Part shown: positions 7,217 through 12,773 of the stretch, one piece after another
How positions within the stretch are numbered: the first letter of the stretch is position 1
Layout: each line of letters starts with the position of its first letter
Assembly: GCA_900540095.1 (NCBI GenBank)
Contig: UQEO01000043.1
Coordinates: 1 to 14,926, forward strand
Direction: 5' to 3'
Source: an uncultured Collinsella sp.
GTDB lineage: Bacteria; Actinomycetota; Coriobacteriia; Coriobacteriales; Coriobacteriaceae
Length of the DNA: 14,926 bases
The notes under the pieces: generated by a model
Databases searched by the model: none
What the model saw: only the letters and a program-made list of their open reading frames with translations
Told to the model about the DNA's origin: nothing
Made by a program: the position numbers and the translations under genes

Positions 7217-8467
7217 ATGACCGATACCGCCGCAACCCGCCCCTACGGAGTGCTGGGCCGCGTGCTGGGCCACAGCTACACCCCAACCATCTACAAGGAG
7301 CTCGCTGGGCTCGAGTACGTGCGTTTTGAGCGCGAGCCCGAGGATCTTGAGGCCTTTATGACGGGCGACGAGTGGGAGGGCACCAACGTGACCATCCCCT
7401 ACAAGCGCGCCGTCATGGAGTATCTGGACGAGCTGAGCCCGCTCGCCGAGCGCATGGGCAACGTCAACACCATCACGCGCCTGCCCGACGGCCGCCTGCG
7501 CGGCGATAATACTGACTACTTTGGTTTTCAGTGCCTGGTCGAGGAGCTGGGAGTTGAGGTTACCGGCAAGAAAGTTCTCGTGCTCGGCGCCACCGGTGGC
7601 GCCGGCACCACGGCGAGCATGGTGCTGGGAGACCTGGGCGCCATCGTCGTACCCGTGGGTCGCACGAGCGAGGTCAACTACGGCAACATCGCGCAGCAGT
7701 CCGACGCCGCCCTGCTCGTCAACTGCACGCCTGCCGGCATGTTCCCCCACTGCCCCGACGCGCCTTGCACGTTCGAAGGGCTCGATGCGCTCGAAGGCGT
7801 TATCGACATTGTCTACAACCCCGCCCGCACGGGCCTGATGCTCGAGGCCGAGCGCCGCGGTATCCCTTGCATCGACGGCCTGCTAATGCTCGTGGCCCAA
7901 GCGGCACAGGCCGTCGAGCGCTATACCGGCCAGGTCACCCCGCGCGAGCGCATCCTGGACATAACGGAGCGCTTGTCACGCCGCGAACAGAACATCGCGC
8001 TGATCGGCATGCCGGGCTCGGGCAAGACCCGCGTGGGTGAGCAGATTGCCCTGCTCACGGGTCGCGAGCACATCGACCTGGACCGCGCCCTCGAGGAACG
8101 CCTCGACATGCCCTGCGCCGACTTTATCGTCGAGCGCGGCGAGGCCGCCTTCCGCGAGCAGGAGACAGCGGAGCTGGCCGACATTTCCAAGCGCAGCGGC
8201 CTGGTGCTTTCCACCGGCGGCGGCGTGGTCACGCGCGACGAAAACTATCCGCTGCTGCACCAAAACAGCCAGATCGTGATGCTCAACCGCAAGCTCGACG
8301 AACTCGCCCACAAGGGACGCCCTATCACCGCCCGTGATGGCATCGATAAACTTGCCGAGCAGCGCATGCCGCGCTACCGCGCCTGGGCCGACTACATCAT
8401 CGACTCACGCGACTGCGCCGCCAACACCGCCCAAGCCCTCCTCGACACCCTCCCACCCGCCCTCTAA
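7217..8467 (+). CDS. aroEK: Fused shikimate dehydrogenase - shikimate kinase (AroE-AroK)
   Basis: One 416-residue protein carries two consecutive pathway steps: 3-dehydroshikimate to shikimate (NADPH) and shikimate to shikimate-3-phosphate (ATP). The AroE part covers about 1-245. It has catalytic K63 in NVTIPYK, D100 in GDNTDYFG, the dinucleotide loop GATGGAG (124-130), NCTPAGM (169-175) and Q228. The usual shikimate-binding Ser-x-Ser is Ser20-Tyr-Thr22. The AroK part covers about 258-416, with Walker A GMPGSGKT (264-271), D287/D289, R313, GGG at 334-336 and lid R368. No stop or frameshift separates the halves. The ATG follows the pheA stop directly, and GGAGGTG in the end of pheA is the ribosome-binding site. 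Fusion should fix the two activities at equal amounts. Confidence 0.94.
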   Translation: MTDTAATRPYGVLGRVLGHSYTPTIYKELAGLEYVRFEREPEDLEAFMTGDEWEGTNVTIPYKRAVMEYLDELSPLAERMGNVNTITRLPDGRLRGDNTDYFGFQCLVEELGVEVTGKKVLVLGATGGAGTTASMVLGDLGAIVVPVGRTSEVNYGNIAQQSDAALLVNCTPAGMFPHCPDAPCTFEGLDALEGVIDIVYNPARTGLMLEAERRGIPCIDGLLMLVAQAAQAVERYTGQVTPRERILDITERLSRREQNIALIGMPGSGKTRVGEQIALLTGREHIDLDRALEERLDMPCADFIVERGEAAFREQETAELADISKRSGLVLSTGGGVVTRDENYPLLHQNSQIVMLNRKLDELAHKGRPITARDGIDKLAEQRMPRYRAWADYIIDSRDCAANTAQALLDTLPPAL

Positions 8468-8469
8468 CC

Positions 8470-8510
8470 AAAACCACCACAAAGGGGACAGGCACCTTTG
8501 TGGTGGTTTT
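8470..8510. repeat. Perfect 16-bp palindrome around a GGGGACAGGCACC core (REP-like)
   Basis: The arms 8470-8485 and 8495-8510 are perfect inverted repeats with a 9-base loop. They are flanked by A4 on the left and T4 on the right, so the element also has the form of a bidirectional intrinsic terminator. The central GGGGACAGGCACC resembles the core of palindromes I associate with REP/RAYT-type elements in other genomes; that is recollection, not a search. It fills most of the 64-base gap between aroEK and aroQ and could dampen transcription into aroQ. The AAAGGAAG ribosome-binding site of aroQ begins nine bases after it. Confidence 0.8.
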
Positions 8511-8531
8511 CCAACCGCAAAGGAAGCAACC

Positions 8532-8969
8532 ATGAAAGCACTCGTCATCAACGGCCCCAACCTCAACATGCTCGGCATTCGCGAGCCGGGCATCTATGGC
8601 AGCGACAACTACGACCGCTTAGTGCAGATCTGCCAGGAAGCGGGCGCCGAACAGGGCTTCGACGAAGTCGAGGTCTTCCAGTCTAACCACGAGGGCAGCA
8701 TCGTCGACAAGATCCAGGAGGCCTACGGCAAGGTCGACGGCATCGTCATCAACCCGGCTGCCTACACGCACACGAGCGTGGCCATCCTGGACGCCCTCAA
8801 GGCCGTCGCCATCCCGGCTGTGGAGGTCCACATCAGCGCCGTCGAAACACGCGAGGACTTCCGCCAGGTGAGCTATGCGCACCTGGCCTGCTTCACCACC
8901 ATCACCGGCGAGGGCCTGCAGGGCTACGCACACGCGATGGAGCTGCTGAGGGAACGTCTCGAAAAGTAG
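8532..8969 (+). CDS. aroQ: 3-dehydroquinate dehydratase, type II
   Basis: Dehydrates 3-dehydroquinate to 3-dehydroshikimate, the third shikimate-pathway step. Its 145 residues are the normal length of the small type II (AroQ/AroD2) family and it is unrelated to the type I enzyme. Visible are GPNLNMLG (8-15) followed by the flexible-loop R17 and the likely catalytic Y22, then SNHEG (51-55), NPAAYTHTS (74-82) and EVHIS with catalytic H100. The ATG is fixed by the MKALVINGPN beginning and by AAAGGAAG upstream. The frame is open further upstream, but that part runs through aroEK and the palindrome and is not translated here. Last gene of the aro cluster, followed by a strong terminator. Confidence 0.95.
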   Translation: MKALVINGPNLNMLGIREPGIYGSDNYDRLVQICQEAGAEQGFDEVEVFQSNHEGSIVDKIQEAYGKVDGIVINPAAYTHTSVAILDALKAVAIPAVEVHISAVETREDFRQVSYAHLACFTTITGEGLQGYAHAMELLRERLEK

Positions 8970-9014
8970 CCTCGCGAGCAAATCCATCAACGCGATTCAC
9001 ACGCTAATAATGCC

Positions 9015-9055
9015 AGTGCCGCCAGCAGCAACCTCGCTACTGGCGGCACTTTATT
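9015..9055 (+). terminator. Intrinsic terminator of the aro cluster
   Basis: An 11-bp perfect stem (9015-9025 with 9040-9050, AGTGCCGCCAG/CTGGCGGCACT) with a 14-base loop is followed by TTATT. It lies 45 bases after the aroQ stop and ends the plus-strand cluster. The promoter-like -10 of the next gene starts only eight bases beyond the T-rich tail. Confidence 0.85.
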
Positions 9056-9062
9056 ACTGGCA

Positions 9063-9068
9063 TATAAT
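9063..9068 (+). promoter_or_regulatory. -10 box of the DUF4869/ATPase module
   Basis: A perfect TATAAT stands 31 bases before the ATG at 9100. Hexamers at 16-18 bases upstream fall inside the 3' arm of the aro terminator and do not resemble TTGACA. The promoter is therefore either weak or dependent on another factor. The A+T-rich setting contrasts with the aro genes. Confidence 0.5.
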
Positions 9069-9099
9069 CATTGCAGTCACACAACGTCTGGAGACGCGC

Positions 9100-9549
9100 A
9101 TGTTAAGCATCCATCTGGGGGATTACCCCGGTTCCATCTACGATACCGAAACCTATTTTAGGAACTCATACTTGGACTCATGGTTCGAAGACCCTATGGC
9201 CGCACAGATTATTAAAAGCGTGGACGGATCAGAGCTCATCGGTCCCCACAACATCGTAAGCAAACAGCTGGGCTCGATCACCCCACTCGAACTGTCCGGC
9301 GGCGTTAAGACGCTGCTGCTGGTGCGCAATCTCCCAAATATGGTGTTCAACGCATCCACCTGCGGAGACAACTGTGCCCGCTGGCTACTCAAGATCGGCA
9401 AAGAGCAGGATGTGATGGTGACCTTATACCACATCATGAAATTCCCCTGGAAGAGCTTTGAAATCCGCATTGAAAACGATGGCCGCATCGTCAGAAACAT
9501 GCAGGAGTTTGTCGGCGCCACGAATGACTTTTTGGATGTTGATGAGTAA
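9100..9549 (+). CDS. DUF4869-family protein, function unknown
   Basis: A 149-residue soluble protein with no signal peptide or membrane segment. The beginning (MLSIHLGD, then Y-D-T-E-x-Y-F) and the segment LSGGVKTLLL followed by FNASTCGDNC and WLLKI (about residues 65-97) match what I recall of the DUF4869 family, for which I know no assigned function. The two cysteines in CGDNC are probably conserved but could be structural or metal-binding. I chose the ATG at 9100 because GGAG lies six bases upstream. An earlier in-frame ATG at 9010 would force translation through the aro terminator. The stop codon overlaps the next start (TAATG), so this gene and the ATPase are translationally coupled and probably work together. 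Codon use is less G/C-biased than in the aro genes. Confidence 0.75.
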   Translation: MLSIHLGDYPGSIYDTETYFRNSYLDSWFEDPMAAQIIKSVDGSELIGPHNIVSKQLGSITPLELSGGVKTLLLVRNLPNMVFNASTCGDNCARWLLKIGKEQDVMVTLYHIMKFPWKSFEIRIENDGRIVRNMQEFVGATNDFLDVDE

Positions 9550-10550
9550 TGAAGGGAACGCATACAGTTGTCGTAGAGCGTGCAAAGGTCAAATACACAC
9601 TCACGTTTAAGCGCAATATTTCCTTTATACGCGGCAACAGCGGCACGGGTAAAACGACGCTCATCTCGATGATTCGCGACTACAACGACCGAGGACCGGA
9701 AAGCGGCGTTGCACTCAGTTGCGACGTGCCTTGCGAAACGCTTTCCGGCAGACGCTGGGAGCGCGAGCTATCGATCATCGAAGATTCAATCGTCTTTCTA
9801 GATGAGGGTAACGAGTTTATCTACTCAAAGGACTTTGCCAAAGCCGTCAACGGCTCGTCCAACTATTTTGTTCTGATATCTCGTCGCGATGCCAACGAGC
9901 TCCCCTACAGCGTTGATGAGATCCTGAAGCTAGTCAACACGACAAGTAAAACAATCAATGGCCGCAAGAGCGACAGGCGCTTCTACTCGGTGACCAAGCC
10001 GCTATATGACCACACGGCAAGTATGCTGTATCAGGATCTAAATGTTGGATTCGAGGTACCCGACGCCGTAGTTGTCGAGGATAGCAAATCTGGCTATCAA
10101 TTCTACGACGCTCTTTGCAACCGACTCGGGATCCCCTGCTATACCGCCACCGGCGTTGCGAATCTAAAACGTACGATTCACGAATGTCCCGAGCAAAACA
10201 TCCTTGCTATTGGAGACGGAGCAGCATTTGGTCCCTACATCGAAAAGGTGCTCGGACAGCGCGTTTACAAGAACGTACGCTTGTTCCTCCCCGAATCATT
10301 CGAGTGGACACTCCTGCAATCTGGCCTCATTCCCAGTAACGATATCTTAAAAATCCTCGAGGATCCCTCAAGCTATATCGAAAGCCGCGACTACCTGAGC
10401 TGGGAGCGGTTCTTCACCGATGTGTTGATCAAATACTCGGCAGACACTCGCTACGCCTACAGAAAGGCAAAGCTCAATGAGCAGTACCTGAGGCCGCAGG
10501 CGATGAATGCAGTTGCAAACGTCTTGCCCGAGTGCCTGAAGGCAGACTAG
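9549..10550 (+). CDS. P-loop ATPase with possible C-terminal TOPRIM-like domain
   Basis: A 333-residue soluble protein. The N-terminal half looks like a compact ABC/SMC-type or AAA-type ATPase. The Walker A motif GNSGTGKT covers 29-36, directly after a short beta-rich start. Walker B follows, with SIVFLD ending in D85-E86, and a sensor-like strand FVLISRRD lies around 107-114. There is no clear LSGGQ signature and no coiled coil. In the C-terminal half, VVVED (E177) and, 46 residues later, ILAIGDG (D223) have the spacing and strand context of a TOPRIM fold as in OLD-family nucleases. The second motif shows only one aspartate, so this assignment is tentative. It overlaps the DUF4869 gene by one base and ends at its own terminator. 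I do not recognise a named function; an accessory or defence role is only inference. Confidence 0.7.
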   Translation: MKGTHTVVVERAKVKYTLTFKRNISFIRGNSGTGKTTLISMIRDYNDRGPESGVALSCDVPCETLSGRRWERELSIIEDSIVFLDEGNEFIYSKDFAKAVNGSSNYFVLISRRDANELPYSVDEILKLVNTTSKTINGRKSDRRFYSVTKPLYDHTASMLYQDLNVGFEVPDAVVVEDSKSGYQFYDALCNRLGIPCYTATGVANLKRTIHECPEQNILAIGDGAAFGPYIEKVLGQRVYKNVRLFLPESFEWTLLQSGLIPSNDILKILEDPSSYIESRDYLSWERFFTDVLIKYSADTRYAYRKAKLNEQYLRPQAMNAVANVLPECLKAD

Positions 10551-10554
10551 ATAC

Positions 10555-10588
10555 AGCGGGGAGGGCCAAGTTGGTCCTCCCCGCTTTT
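10555..10588 (+). terminator. Intrinsic terminator of the DUF4869/ATPase module
   Basis: A 13-bp G+C-rich stem (10555-10567 with 10573-10585, one G-T wobble) and a 5-base loop are followed by TTTT. It begins four bases after the ATPase stop codon. Confidence 0.9.
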
Positions 10589-10589
10589 G

Positions 10590-10822
10590 TTACGCCTTCT
10601 TGATCACGTACGCCAATCCAATATCGCAGGCACAGCGTACGATTGACGCGAAGAACCACGATGCTGGCAGCGTCATAAGCAGAGGCTTGCTCACGCTCGG
10701 CTCCAGCCCCCTTTGGCGCGCCGTATAACCAATCCACATCAGCAGCACAATAGCAGCTCACGCCACGGCTTCGGCCTAAACGTATACCCGGCAAGAACAA
10801 AGAACACCGGCATGTGAAAAAG
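10590..10822 (-). pseudogene. Remnant of an acyltransferase-3 family membrane protein
   Basis: On the minus strand, reading from about 10819, one frame gives FHMPVFFVLAGYTFRPKPW. This resembles the strongly conserved FHMPxFFFxSGY block near the N-terminus of acyltransferase-3 membrane enzymes. That frame soon ends in TGA (about 10748). A different frame then continues with a hydrophobic stretch (IVLLMWIGYTARQRG, later ASWFFASIVR) and stops at 10590-10592. There is no plausible start codon with a ribosome-binding site, and the core of the usual 300-plus residues is missing. This looks like an internally deleted, frameshifted relic. Its first bases coincide with the T-tract of the tRNA terminator. 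The origin of the second-frame segment is less certain than that of the first. Confidence 0.5.
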
Positions 10823-10847
10823 CCCAGACCACCAAGCGGTCCGGGCT
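10817..10847 (-). terminator. Rho-independent terminator of tRNA-Arg(TCT)
   Basis: On the minus strand, a 9-bp stem (plus arms 10822-10830 and 10839-10847, one G-T wobble) with an 8-base loop is followed by five U residues. It begins 11 bases after the tRNA 3' end. Confidence 0.85.
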
Positions 10848-10857
10848 TAATAAACGA

Positions 10858-10934
10858 TGGTGCTCCATGGCGGATTCGAACCGTCGACCTTGGGATTAGA
10901 AGTCCCCTGCTCTATCCAACTGAGCTAATGGAGC
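10858..10934 (-). tRNA. tRNA-Arg (anticodon TCT)
   Basis: A 77-nt cloverleaf with encoded CCA on the minus strand. The acceptor stem GCTCCAT/ATGGAGC pairs perfectly. The anticodon loop CTTCTAA gives TCT, reading AGA and AGG. Two stem positions do not pair canonically: G27-A43 in the anticodon stem (GGGGA/TCCCA) and A50-C64 in the T stem (GACGG/CCGCC). The TTCGAAT loop and D arm are normal, so it is probably functional. A TATAAT on the minus strand (plus 10981-10986) lies 47 bases upstream at the end of the ABC ATPase gene. It could drive a precursor, but it has no clear -35. Confidence 0.9.
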
Positions 10935-10988
10935 AAATAACCGCACGCCAAAGCAAGCGCAAGCCTGTCAGGCGCAAATAATTATAAC

Positions 10989-11756
10989 CTAGTTGAACTG
11001 CTCACGGTACGCCTTGCAGACCTCACTGACCGGGCCGTCCATGCGAAGGTCACCCTTCTCAATCCAAACGGCACGCTGGCAGATGCGCTCAACCTGCTCC
11101 ATGGAGTGCGAAACGAACAGAACCGTCACTTCGCCGCTCTGGATAAAGTGCTGGATGCGGGCCTCGCACTTCTGCTGGAAGAACACATCACCGACGGACA
11201 ACGTCTCGTCAACGATCAGAATATCGGGCTCGGTAATCGTCGCGATTGCAAAGGCGATACGCGCCACCATGCCCGAGGAGAAGTTCTTGAGCGGCATATC
11301 GACAAAGTTCTGCAGCTCAGCGAATTCGATAATGCCGTCAAAGTTGGCGTCGATGAACTCCTTGGTATAGCCGAGCAGGGCGCCGTTCAGATAGATGTTC
11401 TCGCGGGCGGTCAGCTCGGGGTCAAAGCCGGCGCCAAGCTCAATCAGCGGCGCGATGTTACCGTGCACCTTAACGCTGCCCTCGCTAGGCTCAAGAACGC
11501 CAGCGATAATCTTGAGCATCGTAGACTTGCCGGAGCCATTGGTGCCGACCAGACCCACAACCTCGCCGCGATGAATATCAAACGAGATGTGCTTAAGCGC
11601 CCTAAACTCCTCAAAGAACAGCTCGTGCTTGGCAAGCTTAATGAAGTACTCCTTGAGGTTGGTCAGCGACTCGGACGCCATGTTAAAGATCATGGTGACG
11701 TCGTCGACCTCGACAGCCAGAGGCTGCTCGCTGTAATCAACAACAGATTCAGTCAT
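10989..11756 (-). CDS. Polysaccharide/teichoic-acid ABC exporter, ATP-binding subunit (TagH/Wzt type)
   Basis: The cytosolic ATPase that powers export of a lipid-linked glycan across the membrane with the neighbouring permease. Its 255 residues show Walker A GTNGSGKST (71-79), signature FSSGM (159-163), Walker B ILIVDE (179-184) and H217 of the H-loop. The segment IELGAGFDPELTARENIYLNG (105-125) is typical of the O-antigen/teichoic-acid exporter group. It ends right after the nucleotide-binding domain, so it lacks the extra C-terminal glycan-binding domain of long Wzt proteins. The start is ATG at 11756; an in-frame GTG lies directly before it at 11759. AAGGAG stands seven bases from the ATG and overlaps the permease stop codon, which indicates coupled translation. 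Confidence 0.92.
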   Translation of the reverse strand: MTESVVDYSEQPLAVEVDDVTMIFNMASESLTNLKEYFIKLAKHELFFEEFRALKHISFDIHRGEVVGLVGTNGSGKSTMLKIIAGVLEPSEGSVKVHGNIAPLIELGAGFDPELTARENIYLNGALLGYTKEFIDANFDGIIEFAELQNFVDMPLKNFSSGMVARIAFAIATITEPDILIVDETLSVGDVFFQQKCEARIQHFIQSGEVTVLFVSHSMEQVERICQRAVWIEKGDLRMDGPVSEVCKAYREQFN

Positions 11757-11767
11757 CACAGCACTCC

Positions 11768-12613
11768 TTAGATGTAGAGGATAAATTTGCGCTCGGACTT
11801 ATGGAACACGGTATAGCCAATAATAAGCGCAAGAACCGCCCAAGCGACGCACATACCAAACGTCATAAGCGAGGGCGTAGTCTGGAACAGGAAGATATCG
11901 CGCATAAACTGCAGGTAGTTGAACATGGGGTTCGCATACATCAAGATACGCACGAGATGCGGCATTTGCGCAATATAGTCAGTCGTCCAGAAGATGGGCG
12001 TAATGTAAGTCCACGCCGTAATGACGACGCTCCACAGATGCATAACGTCGCGGAAGAAGACCGTAAGGGCAGAGAGCATCATGCCCAGGCCCATGCAGAA
12101 GCACATAAGCAGCAGCAGGCAAACCGGCAACAGAATCAGGTGCCAAGAAGGCATAACGCGGAACCACAGCATGACGATGGCGACGGCGACCAGCGAGAAG
12201 GCAAAGTTGACCAGCGAGAAGAGCACCTTCTGCACCGGGAAAACCCAGCGGTGCACCTTAACCTTCTTGAGCAGAGGGGCAGCGCCCACGATCGACGTCA
12301 GGGCCTGGTTAGTAGACTCAGACATGACGGCAAAGGTGATGTTACCCACGATCAAGTACAGCGGGTACATCTCGGGCGTCATTGAGCCATTGCGGCCCTG
12401 GCCAAAAATCGTCGAGAACACGATGGCCATGACGATCATCATCAGCAGCGGGTTGAGCACCGACCATGCGACGCCCAGAACGCTACGGCGATACTTGATC
12501 TTAAAATCCTTGGTAACCAGCTGACGAAGGATAAACGCGTCCTTCTCAAATTCGTTCTTAGCAAACGTCGCAGGCAGACTGCGAGTTTCTTGTTGCTTTG
12601 TCTGATCCGACAC
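11768..12613 (-). CDS. Polysaccharide/teichoic-acid ABC exporter, permease subunit (ABC-2, TagG/Wzm type)
   Basis: An integral membrane subunit forming the export channel for an undecaprenyl-linked glycan. It has 281 residues from the chosen start. A cytosolic N-terminal segment carries the typical family stretch LVTKDFKIKYRRSVLGVAWSVLNPL, entering the first membrane span. About six hydrophobic spans follow, and FFRDVMHLW lies before the fifth, as in ABC-2 exporters of this class. I chose GTG at 12613 because AAAGGAG lies eight bases upstream. The alternative ATG at 12676 would add 21 residues of non-family sequence covering the promoter region. Eleven non-coding bases separate it from the ATPase gene. 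The linked glycosyltransferase and rhamnose gene suggest a surface-polysaccharide substrate. Confidence 0.9.
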   Translation of the reverse strand: MSDQTKQQETRSLPATFAKNEFEKDAFILRQLVTKDFKIKYRRSVLGVAWSVLNPLLMMIVMAIVFSTIFGQGRNGSMTPEMYPLYLIVGNITFAVMSESTNQALTSIVGAAPLLKKVKVHRWVFPVQKVLFSLVNFAFSLVAVAIVMLWFRVMPSWHLILLPVCLLLLMCFCMGLGMMLSALTVFFRDVMHLWSVVITAWTYITPIFWTTDYIAQMPHLVRILMYANPMFNYLQFMRDIFLFQTTPSLMTFGMCVAWAVLALIIGYTVFHKSERKFILYI

Positions 12614-12773
12614 GGATGCAACTCCTTTACTCGTAATCGTTGACAAACGAACAGTATAGACCCGACGGCCATGCAAACGATTCGCGCAACAAAACTGGAG
12701 AACTAACCCACATCTTAGGATGCCAGGCCCAAACGGCTATACTTTCTAGGATTGAATGTATAAGGAGCATTAA
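12614..12773. promoter_or_regulatory. Divergent promoter region between exporter and glycosyltransferase
   Basis: On the minus strand TATACT (plus 12653-12658) lies 40 bases before the permease GTG, with no convincing -35. On the plus strand TATACT at 12738-12743 has TTAGGA 17 bases upstream (12715-12720) and serves the glycosyltransferase. AAGGAG at 12762-12767 is six bases from its GTG start. Both -10 boxes match five of six consensus positions. No coding sequence is seen in this 160-base stretch. Confidence 0.5.

Noticed and set aside
9010..9099. Upstream ATG (9010) as the start of the DUF4869 gene.
   Set aside because: The added 30 codons run through the aro terminator stem-loop and past the -10 box. 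The ATG at 9100 has a proper GGAG and gives the family's expected N-terminus.
10474..10800. A 108-codon minus-strand frame over the end of the ATPase and the gap after it.
   Set aside because: It uses a third frame across the ATPase terminator and the acyltransferase relic, with no recognisable motif or ribosome-binding site. The family-like residues lie in the other two frames.
10858..10934. tRNA-Arg(TCT) as an attachment site for an integrated element carrying the DUF4869/ATPase module.
   Set aside because: I found no direct repeat of the tRNA 3' end elsewhere in the window and no integrase gene, so the adjacency alone does not support site-specific integration.
12640..12660. A plus-strand TTGACA at 12640-12645 as the -35 of the glycosyltransferase promoter.
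   Set aside because: No -10-like sequence stands 16-18 bases downstream. The pair TTAGGA/TATACT at 12715-12743 has the right spacing and position.
12614..12676. Upstream ATG (12676) as the start of the ABC permease.
   Set aside because: The extra 21 residues are unlike the family and cover the likely -10 box. The GTG at 12613 has AAAGGAG at normal spacing.
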